From the NCBI GenBank assembly GCA_003550325.1, contig QKWP01001150.1:35582-99581 (forward strand): 64,000 nt of DNA, written 5' to 3'. The notes below the pieces were generated by a model, which was not told where the DNA came from, did not search any database, and saw nothing but the letters and a program-made list of their open reading frames with translations. This DNA comes from Gigaspora rosea. Its lineage: Eukaryota > Glomeromycota > Glomeromycetes > Diversisporales > Gigasporaceae. Shown in pieces: positions 1-10,449 of the stretch (positions within the stretch are counted from its first letter, which is position 1; the number at the start of each line of letters is the position of its first letter). The position numbers were made by a program, and so were the translations under genes.

Positions 1-17
1 AAAAAAAAAAAAAAAAA

Positions 18-230
18 GACCCACCATATCCAATTTTAGTTTCAGACCCAACGAAACAACTTCAAAAAAACGTGCAATGTACAAGAACACCATCCACAAT
101 TCAGAGAAACGTATCTTACTCCAGAATAACACCGAAGAAATACAAGCAACCATTCCGCAAGAGGCACGCAAGACCACTCGCCGAACGTTTAACCTAAAAG
201 AAAATTCAGCGACGACACCAGCGACGACTT
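18..230 (+). other. GC-richer segment after a poly-A run, possible 3' end of a gene
   Basis: After 17 A residues at the window edge there are about 210 bases of clearly higher GC than the surroundings. Two plus-strand frames stay open: one from position 18 to a TAA near 198, the other from position 17 to a TGA near 230 (it ends in a Ser-Ala-Thr-Thr-Pro-Ala-Thr-Thr stretch). Neither has a start codon inside the window, so this could be the terminal exon of a gene cut by the edge. I recognise no family. The downstream part repeats the motif GCGACGA several times. Confidence 0.25.
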
Positions 231-239
231 GAGACGATA

Positions 240-918
240 CCTGCGACGATATGCAGCTAAAAAAAAAAAGAAAAAAAATTAGTACCGGTAAAAATGTAAA
301 AATAAACAAAAGCAAAAAAAAAAAATTTAATCGATCTGTTATCTTGATGATCTGTTTATGTATATAGGGGTGCACGGCCATGCAGGTGCGTGGAAAACAT
401 TTTCCCTTATTTATTTTTTATTTGTTTATTTATTTATTTACTTATTTGTTTATTTATTTATTTATTTTTTTTTTATTTTATTCTTTTTGTTGTTTTTTCT
501 AGATAGATAGATTTTTTATAGGCAAGCAAAAATTAATAATAGATGTATAAATAAAAAATAGATTTTTTCAGATAAAGGGTAGAGCAGATTAATCTTTTAC
601 AAGTAGAAGAGTAATAGAGCTAATAGATATTTTATAGTAGAAGAACAGGGTGATAGATAGTTTTTAGAATATAAGTATTTGCATATATATAATAGTAAAA
701 ATAAATAACTAAAAATTTACTTTTATTTCTTTTATTGTATATATGTACTAGTGTAAACTATTATCTATTTTTTCATTTAAAATTTATAGATATTTAAGCA
801 ACAACAAAAAGGAGTAGCTTATTTTTAGAACAAAAACTTATTTATATTATTGTGTTGGTTCAAAAAAAGCAAAGTAGCTTATTTTTAAGTAAAACAAGAT
901 TTTAAATTGTTTTGGTTA
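240..918. other. AT-rich spacer without recognisable gene
   Basis: No open frame of note. It contains a TTTA-type simple repeat (about 408-482), several poly-A runs and scattered TAGATA motifs. Confidence 0.6.
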
Positions 919-2963
919 GGGTATAGACATTTATTACCTGATTTTTTAGGGGGGAGGGAGTCAGAGGGATTATCAGATGCTATATAATATAGGATTATTA
1001 GCCAATCAAAATTGCCCAAAATAATTATATAAAATTTTTAACAATAATAATTAAAAATATAAAAATTTTATTTTATATTAATCTCTGGCAATGATTTCTT
1101 TACAATTGCTAATCCAAATTAGATAAAAAATTTCTGAAGATATAAATCATATTTGGCTACAAGATATTAAAATTTTAGCCAATTTGGATTAGTAATTCTT
1201 GAGAAATTGCTTAATCAGATTTAGACTTAATTATGGTTTGGTCTGGGCCTGGTCTGAAGTCTGTAGATTGGTTTGAGTTCAAATATATTTATATGTATTT
1301 TTTGGTGCTGAAAAAGTTTATTTAGTGCATAAAGTTAGAATTCATTAGTAAAATTTTGTGAATTATAAGATTTTATAGAATTTCATTAATAAAATTCTAT
1401 AAAATTTTATAATTCACAAATTTTTATTAATTAATTCTAACTTTATGCACTAAGTAAACATGTTTAGCATTTAAAAATACATCAAATCGGCATAATTATT
1501 TTTATTTTACTTGAAATTTAGAGAATAGATGCATAATTTTGAATTTTTGATCAAAAAAGTTAAATTTAAGCATCTTTTCTCCAAATTTCAAGTAAAATAA
1601 AAACAACTTTGCCAATTAATGTATTTTTAGGTGCTGAACAATTTTATTTAATCTTTTAAGTTAGAATTAATTAGTAAAATATTATGAAACATAAGATTTT
1701 ATTAAATTTTATTAATAAAATTCTATAAAATCTTACTATTCGCCAAATTTTACTTATTAATTCTAACTTAATGCATTAAGTAAACTTGTTCAGCACCTAA
1801 AAATACATTAAATCAGCAGAGTTGTTTTTATTTTACTTGAAATTTGGAGAAAAGATGCTTAAATTTGACTTTATTGATCAAAAATCCAAAATTATGCATT
1901 TATTCTCTAAATTTCAAGTAAAATAAAAACAATTATGCCGATTTGATGTATTTTTAAATGCTGTATATGTTTACTTCGTGCATAAAGTTAGAATTAATTA
2001 ATAAAAATTTGTGAATTATAAAATTTTATAGAATTTTATTAATAAAATTCTATAAAATCTTATAATTCACAAAATTTTACTAATTAATTCTAATTTAATG
2101 CACTAAGTAAACTTATTCAGCACCTAAAAATACATTAAATTGGCAGGGTTGTTTTTATTTTACTTGAAATTTGGAGAAAAGATGCTTAAATTTGACTTTT
2201 TTGATCAAAAATCCAAAATTATGCATCTTTTCTCCAAATTTCAAGTAAAATAAAAACAACCCTGCCGATTTAATGTATTTTTAGGTGTTGAACAAGTTTA
2301 CTTAGTGCATTAATTTAGAAATAATTAGTAAAATTTTGTGAATCATAAGATTTTATAGAATTTTATTAATAAAATTCTATAAAATCTTATGATTCACAAA
2401 ATTTTACTAATTAATTCTAACTTAATGCACTAAGTAAACTTGTTCAGCACCTAAAAATACATTAAATCGGCAGGGTTGTTTTTATTTTACTTGAAATTTG
2501 GAGAAAAGATGCTTAAATTTGACTTTTTTGATCAAAAATCCAAAATTATGCATCTTTTCTCCAAATTTCAAGTAAAATAAAAACAACCCTGCCGATTTAA
2601 TGTATTTTTAGGTGCTGAACAAGTTTACTTAGTGCATTTTGTTAGAATTAATTAATAAAAATTTGTGAATTATAAGATTTTATAGAATTTTATTAATAAA
2701 ATTCTATAAAATTTTATGATTTATAAAATTTTACTAATTAATTTTAACTTTATGCACTAAGTAAACTTGTTTAGCACCAAAAAATACATAGGAATCATAT
2801 TTTCTTTGGACCAGCTTGCGGACTTCAAACCAAATCAGAACCAAACTGGGTTCGGTCTTTATATATTATTTGCTTGAATTTGATTGGCTAGTTTAGTATC
2901 AGGTGGGGCGAAGGGGAAGTACTCTCTTAAGAGGTGGAAATCACCTGATAAATGTCTATACCC
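919..2963. mobile_element. 2.0-kb non-autonomous TIR element, TTA target duplication (PIF/Harbinger-like)
   Basis: The left end GGGTATAGACATTTAT (from 919) is matched in reverse complement by ATAAATGTCTATACCC (ending 2963). A TTA trinucleotide directly abuts both ends (916-918 and 2964-2966). A 3-bp TTA/TAA duplication with G-rich termini is the hallmark of PIF/Harbinger elements, so the assignment rests on the duplication and termini only. There is no transposase. The interior is almost entirely a tandem array of 327-bp palindromic units. It is bordered by a smaller inverted repeat (about 1088-1215) and by imperfect inverted flanks rich in GGTCTG/CAGACC-type words (about 1235-1275 and 2805-2860). 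Confidence 0.75.
1270..2790. repeat. Tandem array of 327-bp dyad-symmetric units (array 1)
   Basis: Two palindrome centres alternate. GATC centres lie at 1550/1551, 1877/1878, 2204/2205 and 2531/2532, spaced exactly 327. ATTAAT centres lie at about 1387, 1713, 2040, 2367 and 2694, spaced 326-327. Each unit reads almost the same on both strands, with landmarks GCACCTAAAAATACATTAAA, AATCGGCAGGGTTG and TTTTGATCAAAA. The middle copies are nearly identical and the outer ones more diverged. A related array lies at 61.3-63.16 kb. Confidence 0.9.
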
Positions 2964-3333
2964 TTAAAGCAGTATTAAAGCCAAGATAGTAACTTATTTT
3001 CAAGAATCTATAGTATATATATTGTGCCTCAGATTGCTTCTTGCGTCAGATCTAATCCGATACGCGTCAGATGCTTATTTTCAAATGACACATATCATTT
3101 GTTAATTGGTCATCTGATGTGCGTGGGTTGTAATCTAATGCAAGATCATCAAAATTTAAAAAAAGAATTTTTTTTTGGGCCTTTTTGAACTACTTTTTAT
3201 TTTTTTTTACATTACTAGCTCTTATTCCAGTTAAGATTTCATTGTTATTTTCTATTTTTTGGTCGTTACCAGTACTTTACTTTTTTTTTTGTTATACTTT
3301 TTTTTTCTACTATATATTACTAACATTTTACAC

Positions 3334-4260
3334 ATGAAGTTGCTACTATTAGTGTTCTCTGTGCCATTGCCATTGGGTAAGTTTTTCGTTCATTTTTTGG
3401 TTGTTACTTTACTCTTTTTTTTGTTTATATATTACTAACATTTTCTCTCTTTAGATGTATTTCGCTGCTGAAGTTGTCGCTATTGGAGTTCTATGTATAG
3501 TACCATTGCAGTTGAATAAGTTTTTCGTTTGTTTTTTTGGTCGTTACTTTGCATATGTTTTTTTTTGTCACATTTTTTTTTTTTTACTATATATTTCTAA
3601 GGGGAGTAACAAAAATCAGGTGATTTTTTAGGGTGAGGGGGGTAAAAAAAGTTAAAATTATATATAAGAACCTGACTATTTATATATTAAAGAAGAGGGA
3701 GGGGGGTAGGCCTCTGATAAAAAATAATCAGGTGATTAATGACACTGCCCTAACATTATTCTTTTCTAGATATGATTTTGCCGCTGGAGTTGTCGCAATT
3801 GGAGTTGTTTGTGCTATTGCCATCAGATAAGTTTTTTGTTCGTTTTTTGGTTATTACTTTGTGTTTTTTTATCTTTTTTACTTTTTTTTTTTCTACTATA
3901 TATTTACTAACGCTTCTTTTCTTTTAGATGTAATTTTGCCTACTGGAATCGCTGCTATTGGAGTTATTGGTGCCTCACTATCAGGTAAGTTTTTCATTTG
4001 TTTTTTGGTCGTTACTTTGTTTTTACCATTTATTTATTTTTTATTCTAACTAACACTTCTTTTCTTCCAGGTATGTGATATTTCGCAGTTGGAGTCGTCG
4101 CAATGGGATTTATTGGTGCCATCGTCCTTGTATAAGTTTTTTCATTATTTTTTGGTTGTTAGTTTGTTTTGTCTTTCTTTTTTTTTATATATAATTACTA
4201 ATTTTTTCTTCTATATATGTTTTCGCTATTGGAGTCATTGTGAAGTCTTCGTTAGAGTCT
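3334..4260 (+). pseudogene. Tandem exon-intron-like modules encoding short hydrophobic repeats
   Basis: Six related blocks of 43-61 bases lie at about 3334-3376, 3455-3515, 3770-3826, 3928-3984, 4071-4129 and 4217-4260. Each encodes a variant of Phe-Ala-x-Gly-Val-Val-Ala-Ile-Gly-Val-x-x-Ala-Ile, a Gly/Ala/Val/Ile peptide resembling part of a membrane helix. Most are preceded by a T-rich tract and AG with a CTAAC or TACTAAC-like branch motif, and followed by (G/A)TAAGTTTTT. Donors at 3377 and 3985 are canonical GTAAGT. Others read ATAAGT (after 3515 and 3826), so splicing would fail there. Spacers between blocks are also homologous (TTTTTCGTTxGTTTTTTGG). This is one exon plus its flanking introns amplified in tandem and partly decayed. 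The parent gene is unknown. Confidence 0.6.
3601..3750. mobile_element. 150-bp MITE with TAA target duplication
   Basis: The termini GGGGAGTAACAAAAATCA and TGATTAATGACACTGCCC form an imperfect inverted repeat, and TAA abuts both sides (3598-3600, 3751-3753). It is PIF/Harbinger-like by its duplication. It sits inside the spacer of the exon-like modules. Removing it with one TAA restores a TTTCTAACATT branch-site-like stretch matching the other spacers. It shares the CAGGTGATTTTTTAGGG motif with the 919-2963 element family. Confidence 0.7.
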
Positions 4261-4963
4261 TTGTTGAAATCGTTATTGGAGTTACATATAATTTTGATGC
4301 CATCTTTGGAATTGTTAGAACTTTTGTTGCTAGAAAATTGTGCTATTGGATTTTTATGTCAAATTTTCCGTATTTCTAGAACTTTTAAATAAAGTGGGTT
4401 GGTGGGTGGGTATTTTTAAATAAACGGATTGGTTCAAAGTTCATTGCATAACAAAATTTTTTTGTTATATAGCAATGTTTATAAATATAAATGTTTGTTT
4501 CGTTTTCATTGTATTTTTTTTTGTAATTTTATTTTTTAAATAAAAAAACCTTTATTAATTAAAAAAATCACACGATCAAGTGATCGATTTGATTGGTGGG
4601 TCTTTATTGCTAAAAAATTAAATTTAATAATAATTAAACACATGATTACAATAGTGCATTAGTTTAAAACCTATACACCTCAGATTACAACTCATGCATG
4701 TCAGATAACCAATTGACAGATAACGTGTGTCATCTGAAAATCGGCATTTGACATGCATCAAATTAGATCGAATACAAGAAGCGATCTGAGGCACAACATA
4801 TATATTATTTAACCAATTTAACCAGTATTAAATTTTGAACCAGACTGGTCAAATTGTTCAAATTAATCTAGTCAAGTTTAGTTTAACCCAATACTATATA
4901 AAAATTTTATAATTTATTAAAAAATTATAAATTATTTATAGTAATATACTACTTTACTATTTG

Positions 4964-5086
4964 TTGTTCATGCCTAACTTCATTATAATTTCCCACGAGA
5001 TCATATCATAACCGGTAATTTTCACATGGAAGATTACTGGTCACAAATAATTACGTGAAAATTATAATGAAGGTAGGCATGAACAA
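4964..5086. repeat. Hairpin MITE-like palindrome
   Basis: TTGTTCATGCCTAACTTCAT (4964 on) is matched in reverse complement by the arm 5059-5086, ending GGCATGAACAA. The arms are about 28 bases with one mismatch, around a central part containing ACCGGTAAT/ATTACTGGT. Confidence 0.65.
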
Positions 5087-5097
5087 TATAAGTCAGG

Positions 5098-5245
5098 GTA
5101 TTACTTATGAATTTCCTGTAAGTTTAAAAATTACAGCAGAGATTCCTGATGATCATATAATACAGATGACCCAAAGGGTCATCTGTATCCTATGATGATC
5201 AGGAATCTTTGCTATAATTTTTAAACTCTCAAGAAATTCATAATA
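5098..5245. repeat. Hairpin palindrome centred near 5179
   Basis: The arms read ATTCCTGATGATCAT...GATGACC and GGTCATC...ATGATCAGGAAT, and extend outward through TTTAAAAATTA/TAATTTTTAAA and ATGAATTTC/GAAATTCAT. This is a nearly perfect foldback of about 145 bp. Confidence 0.65.
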
Positions 5246-5260
5246 CTAATGCAAATTTAT

Positions 5261-5790
5261 TCTGATCTTAGAACTTTGTAATTGGATTTTAATAATTTTG
5301 GGTTTGCTAAAATTTTTTCCTTGAGATGATTATTTTAGTAGTTGAATTATTTAAATTGATCTAGTATATCAAAAATTATTAGCAATTAAAAATTAATTTT
5401 TAATGGTTAATAATTTTTGATTTACTAGGTCAATTTTAATAATTTAACTACCAAAATGATTCTTTTAATGAAAAATTCTAGCAAGCCCAAAGTCATTAAA
5501 ATCTTATTACTAAATCATAAAATTAGAATAGATATATATTACTATAAAAGTTTTATAATTTATTAAAAAATTATAAACTATTTTTAGTAATACAAATCTA
5601 TTTCAATCTTAGAATTTTGTGATTGGATTTTTGTAATGTTGGGCTTGCTAGACGCCTTTTTTTAAAAAGATTCTAGCAAGCCCAAACTTATTAAAATATT
5701 GCTACTAGATCTAAGATCAAAATAGATTTGTATTACTAGAAGTTCTATAATTTATTAAAAAATTATAAACTATTTATAGTAATACAAATA
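5261..5790. repeat. Two nested AT-rich foldbacks sharing arms
   Basis: A foldback at about 5261-5532 is centred near 5398 (arms CTTAGAACTTTGTAATTGGA and its diverged complement). A second copy at about 5590-5730 is shorter. Both are linked by a recurrent AT-rich stretch (ATTAAAAAATTATAAACTAT, around 5569 and 5755), which also occurs near 4915 and, inverted, near 8290. Confidence 0.5.
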
Positions 5791-5954
5791 TATTTTAATC
5801 TCTAAATCTTGTGATTATATTTTTGTAATTTTTGACTTGCTAGAAGTTTTTCTTAGAGAGGATTATTTTGGTAATTGAATTATTGAGTATATTAAAAGTT
5901 ATTAACAATTAAAAATTAATTTTTAATGGTTATTTATTTGCTGTACTAAATTTA

Positions 5955-6238
5955 GGGGTCGTTTAAAAGGGAGCAGAATCACGTGATATCTGACCAATCA
6001 AATCATCGAATTTTGATAATCTTCAGTGAAGCAAACATGAAAAAAAGCGAAAACCTTAAAAAATACAAAACACGGCAGCCTAAACCTACCTTGATGTGTT
6101 AATTAAAAATGTCGGGAAGGCAATTTTGCTTATATATTACAACTTAAAACTTATCTAACTCTAATCTAAAATGACCCTAACCCTAGAGTTAATTCGATAA
6201 AATATTTTATAAGAATCTGCTCCGCTTTAAATGTCCCC
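5955..6238. mobile_element. 284-bp TIR element with 8-bp duplication, inserted in an 18-bp palindrome
   Basis: The ends GGGGTCGTTTAAAAGGGAGC and GCTCCGCTTTAAATGTCCCC are inverted repeats. TAAATTTA flanks both sides exactly (5947-5954 and 6239-6246). Joining the flanks with one copy gives TGTACTAAATTTAGTACA, a perfect palindrome that exists uninterrupted next door (6253-6270) and at 7915 and 8098. An 8-bp duplication fits hAT, Merlin or P-type elements. The termini do not decide which. The interior holds CCCTAACCCTA, two telomere-like units. Confidence 0.7.
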
Positions 6239-6252
6239 TAAATTTAGTACAA

Positions 6253-6270
6253 TGTACTAAATTTAGTACA
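6253..6270. repeat. 18-bp perfect palindrome TGTACTAAATTTAGTACA
   Basis: Uninterrupted copies lie here and at 7915-7932 and 8098-8115. A fourth is split by the 5955-6238 element. It could be the termini of a very small element or a recurring target. Confidence 0.8.
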
Positions 6271-6299
6271 GTACTAAAAGTTAAATTTTGAAAAATTGG

Positions 6300-7420
6300 T
6301 ATTTTTTTTTTTACTTTTAGGCAGTCTCGCAGACGATCTTTATTAGAATACTTGTAAATTTCAGGAATTACAGTGTTATTAACAATGTTAATCTCTAATT
6401 TGCCGAACCCATGTTATACTAATCCTTTGATTTCAAGAATACAATATGCGACCTGCTGCACTAGTGCTGTAGCAAAATGCTAAAACAAACTAGGAGTTTG
6501 AAATCAAACTCAAAGGCGTTGTCAAACAGCATAACTTTAAAACCTTCTTCTCCAAGCTTTTCAAGAAAAGAATACTAGTAAAAAAAAACAAATATTTAGA
6601 AAAAAAAGGGGAAAAGTAAATGAGGGATAAACTAAACTACCTAAACGAATAACAAAATAAAAAAAGAAAAGAATGAAGAAAGAGGCAAAAATTAGACTGT
6701 GACAGCACCAATTTCGCCTGGATTCAAGTATAAAAATTATATAGTACTATGCCGGTAAAAATACCAAGTACTATATTTATAGCAAAAAAACAGTAAAAAA
6801 AAGCTGGTGGAGTAAAAAAGGAAAAGAAAAACTACGGCTAAAAGAATATTCTAGAAGAAAATTTCAATTCGTGTTTATCTCCAACTTATCCATGTCCTGA
6901 ATTTACTTGTGACTTGATCCAATTCGGAAGCCGCATTCCCAAAATGGAAGAGTAAACAATGTCGATCTTTTGGAGGGATTAAACCAAATCGCCCACTTTT
7001 GTTGAAATTTCAGAACGCCAAAAGGGCACCAAGGAAAAGTACCAAAACTGAAAGGACTTTTGAAAGAGTTACGCTATACAGAATAAGATATCTAACCAAG
7101 TATTTACTTCTGTTTTCACGTCCATAAAACTTGACAAAGCTCTAGGTTATTATGCCTACTACTTCTTTGCTTGGTAGTACTAGAGACTTCTCTCGGAGGC
7201 CTCTCTCATAAGGGTTCGAATCTTTTTCAACTCTATTTCAGCTACAACCAAGCATATGATGATTAGCCTTGGGTCCCAGCTGCTACTAGTAAAGTTTTGT
7301 TGCATGTTGAATATGTTAACTGTATAGTTTTCGTAGGTTAGAGTTCTTGAAAATTTTGGTACGAGGGATCGTTGGAAAGAGTTCTGAAAAATTGGTATTG
7401 ATAACTTTAAATTAAATTTA
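6300..7420. other. Moderate-GC non-coding stretch, possible old retroelement remnant
   Basis: This 1.1-kb block has higher GC than its neighbours but no open frame of useful length. The part around 6445-6515 (CGACCTGCTGCACTAG then AAACTAGGAG) weakly resembles the 3' region of the LINE at 11520-11570 (CAACCTGTCGCACTA then AAACTAGGG), so it may be a decayed retroelement tail. The resemblance is short and uncertain. Confidence 0.3.
7155..7290 (+). repeat. Possible tRNA-derived (SINE-like) fragment
   Basis: GGTTCGAATC at about 7208-7217 matches the RNA polymerase III B box (GGTTCGANTC) exactly. Upstream, TTGGTAGTACTAGAG at about 7171 vaguely resembles an A box, but the consensus is not met. The T stem is only partly paired and no complete cloverleaf can be folded, so this is not a functional tRNA. 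Confidence 0.25.
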
Positions 7421-8426
7421 TCTGATACATAATTCTATATTTATGTTTTATTTTGGTATATTTAAAAATCAACTTACTTATCAAATGTTATATTAATATT
7501 TTTAAAAGAAAAATTGGTTCTAAAAGTGCAGCTAAAAAAATACTAAATTATAAATAACAAAAAATTTAATTAATAAAATTTGGTTAATTTTTTAATCAAG
7601 TTGTATAGCTAATTTTTCTGATTCTAATGATAGTAAATTCATTAAAATTGGTTCAGTATATAAGAAGTTATAAGAAATTTAAGTTTACTAATTTTTTACT
7701 ATGTTTTTACTATGTTTTACTATATAAAATATATAAAAAGACTAACCATTTTTAGATGTGTGTTACTGTAAAACAGGTTTATTTAAGCTATTTAAAAAAA
7801 TTATTATTTATTTTTTTTAATTAAGCCAAAATCAAGATTGAATTCAAAACAATCTAAAAATGTATTTTTTTTAATTTTATTACAAGTTTTTGTATACTAT
7901 GATTTTTTTAATACTGTACTAAATTTAGTACAGCAAATTTTTAGACCAATACAGCAAGTTTAAGAGTAAGCTATGCAAATTTTTATTAATAAATATTACT
8001 GAAATTGTACAAAAAGATACTTCTAATATTCAAATATATTTTGGCAAAATTTGATTAAATTTAGTTAAATAATTAAATCAAAATTAATTTTTTTAAATGT
8101 ACTAAATTTAGTACAATGGCCAAATGAATACCTATTAATTATTAATAATTTTTGTTTTACTGTACCAATTTCAATAATTTAACTAACAAAATAATCTACT
8201 TAATGAAAGGATTTTAGAAGACCAAATTTATAAATATTTTTTTTACAGAATCCAGAGATTACAATAGATTTGTATAACTATAAATAGTTTAAAATTTTTT
8301 AATAAATTATAAAACTTCTATTCTTTAAACCAATAGTTTAAGCAGCCAAATTTGGCTATTTAAATTTAAATCAGTTATATCTTATCTAATTTTATTAAAT
8401 ATTAAAATATTTAAAAAAAATTGAAT
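7420..8426. other. AT-rich intergenic stretch
   Basis: No gene seen. It contains two copies of the 18-bp palindrome (7915-7932, 8098-8115) and diverged arms related to the foldbacks at 5.3-5.9 kb. Confidence 0.5.
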
Positions 8427-8731
8427 TTTACTAAATCTCACCGGCAGTGATCGTCACCGCTCTATAATAAACTTTTTAAAAGACTAAGATTAGGGTTTAG
8501 GGTTAGGGTTAGGGTTAAAAAAGCGTATAATATGTAAAATTTTGCGCTAAAAACTTTTATTTAGTGCCCGAAAATAAGTTATCATAGTAAAATATTTTGT
8601 TGTCTAAGATTTTTTAGATTTTTTCTTAGTTTCGTTATTTTTTTGTTTTTGTTTTAGTTACACAAGATCCTACTATCTATTTGGTTGAACATATGAGCAG
8701 TGATGATCACCGCCAGTGAGATTTAGCAAAA
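8427..8731. mobile_element. 305-bp inverted-repeat element with internal telomere-like repeats
   Basis: The left arm 8427-8463 (TTTTACTAAATCTCACCGGC...) pairs with the right arm 8695-8731 (...CCAGTGAGATTTAGCAAAA), 37 bases with a few mismatches. Positions 8490-8516 hold about four TTAGGG-type units, one of them TTTAGGG. No target duplication is evident. The arms are GC-richer than the interior. Confidence 0.65.
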
Positions 8732-9056
8732 CTCAAAAAAATTTTATATTATAATATTTAAAAATAAGGATTACAAAATAGTAGTATTTATTTTTAAATT
8801 ATAAGAAAAAAAATTATTGTTGCTTATAGATTTTTTTTAAAAAAATAAATTTATTATTATTATATGATAAACTTTTTAAAATTTTATACTTTGCTATCTT
8901 ATGATCTTAGAACAAGATTATAGAATTAGTTTTTAAAAATAATTTTAATTAATAAAATTTTATAAAATTTTAAGTAAAATTTTGCAATATTCTAAAGTTA
9001 ATATCTTTAATAGTATTGAAATTATTTTAAAATTATTATATATTATTAATTGATTA

Positions 9057-9334
9057 CTGTATTTATTTGCCATGTATACTCAGGGTATTTCCCTTGTTTA
9101 TTTAAGTACCTAGGGTACTTGAATTTGGGGTATACTGTATTAACAAAAGTACATATATCAGGTATTTTTTCTGAATAAATTGCTGGTTGGCCAAAATGTA
9201 ACTGATTGGCCAAAATATAACTGATTGCTATAAGTACATCACACAGGTATAATACCCAGGATAAATCAAAAAATAGATTTCAAAACTGCTACAGGGTACA
9301 TTGCACAGAGGGTACACATGGCAGATAAATATGG
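9057..9334. mobile_element. 278-bp MITE with TA target duplication
   Basis: CTGTATTTATTTGCCATG and CATGGCAGATAAATATGG are imperfect inverted termini, flanked by TA (9055-9056, 9335-9336), as in Tc1/mariner elements. The subterminal GTATACTC and GGTACAC are also inverted. There is no coding capacity. Confidence 0.65.
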
Positions 9335-9818
9335 TATATACTATATTTTTTATTTTAGTTTAAAAACCAAAAGGCTAAGTTTAATAAAATTTTAAATAAT
9401 TATAAAAAATATGTCAAAAAAAAATTAAGCAGTTATATTTGGCTACTAATTGGTTTAAAGAATAATAATACAAATCTATTCTGATCTTAGAATCTAGTAA
9501 TTAAACTTTAATAATATTGGCTTAATAAGCTATTTTAAAAATAAGCTACTCTTTTATTTTTTTAAATAAATCTTAAAAAAAAATTACCAGTAGTTGCTAT
9601 ATATAAAAGTCTAAATTTTACTAAATAAACTTTAAAAGTATTATTAAGTTGTTTAGAATATCAAAATATATCTATAGTAAAAATTTAGTATTATTTTACA
9701 GCTTTTTATTAATAAGATTTTAATTTTTCAAAAAATATAACAATTCAAAAATAGACTATCTCATATTTTTTTATATAACTATTTGCTCAAAAAAGATAAT
9801 ATATTTCTAGAATATATA

Positions 9819-10017
9819 CAGTTGTCTTTTTCTAATCTGAACCTCTCTAATCCAAATACTATTATCTCTAAGCTGAACAAAATATTCTAGAACATTTGTA
9901 AATTTTATTATAGAGTTTGGATTAACTAATAATAACTCTTTAAGAACTGAACCTAAAAAATTTTTTATATATAAAAATCCTTAAAGAACATTTTGATAGA
10001 ATAGAGAGAGTTGACTA
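9819..10017. mobile_element. 199-bp pogo/mariner-like MITE
   Basis: The left end CAGTTGTCTTTTTCTAATC and right end GAATAGAGAGAGTTGACTA pair as inverted repeats with TA on both sides. The interior AATCTGAACCTCTCTAA and TTCTAGAACATTTGTAAATT is shared with the copy at 11080-11283, so this is a repeated family. Confidence 0.65.
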
Positions 10018-10094
10018 TAGTATCTTAAGTACTAGAACAATGTTATTATAGAATAGCTTTAAACAATAATTTGAACAATTTTAAATAATTAAAA

Positions 10095-10430
10095 ATAGAA
10101 ATAATTTATACATCGCATGTGCGATGTTGTCACACCTGCCGCAGATCATAAAATCAGGTGTAACGTAAAATCAAAACAATTAAAATAACCCATTTTTTCA
10201 TTGGATAGGATTAGGGTGAGGTATAAATTGTGTGTATGGGCAAGAGGGGTTTTTATAGTAAAATTTTGCAAGGGATTTTTTTTGTTAGAATCCTAAAAGT
10301 AGTTTCATATACTCAATTTTAAGTTATAGACGATTTTTGACAAAACGAACGTTTGTTTGAATTTTTGTTCATGTAATGTTACACCTGATCTTGAAATTTG
10401 ATTGGGAGAGCGACATATAAGGCATATCGC
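10095..10430. repeat. Diverged copy of a family also present at 47.2 and 57.9 kb
   Basis: Words such as TTTTTGACAAAACGAACGTTTG and ACACCTGATCTTGAAAT (split here) recur in reverse orientation at 47225-47290 and in direct orientation at 58100-58165. CATCGCATGTGCGATG at 10113 and CATATCGCATGGGGCAATG at 10422 suggest loosely inverted ends. No gene is present. Confidence 0.45.
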
Positions 10431-10449
10431 ATGGGGCAATGAATAAATT

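Larger units (their letters stand above)
3022..4796. mobile_element. 1.8-kb DNA element with long (about 120-140 bp) terminal inverted repeats
   Basis: The stretch 3022-3142 (starting TTGTGCCTCAGATTGCTTCT) is matched in inverse orientation by 4655-4796 (ending AGATCGCTTCTTGT when complemented back toward GGCACAA), with one indel of about 20 bases. Long terminal inverted repeats of this size are typical of Mutator-like elements. The flanks are (TA)n-rich on both sides, so a 9-bp target duplication cannot be read confidently. The interior carries exon/intron-like modules (separate entry), so it may be a gene-fragment-carrying element. No transposase is seen. Confidence 0.65.

Noticed and set aside
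1270..2790. CRISPR-like array
   Set aside because: The repeats are contiguous 327-bp palindromic units without unique spacers, in a eukaryotic context.
7155..7290. tRNA gene
   Set aside because: Only the B box is exact. Acceptor, D and anticodon arms do not fold, so it is kept only as a possible SINE-like fragment.
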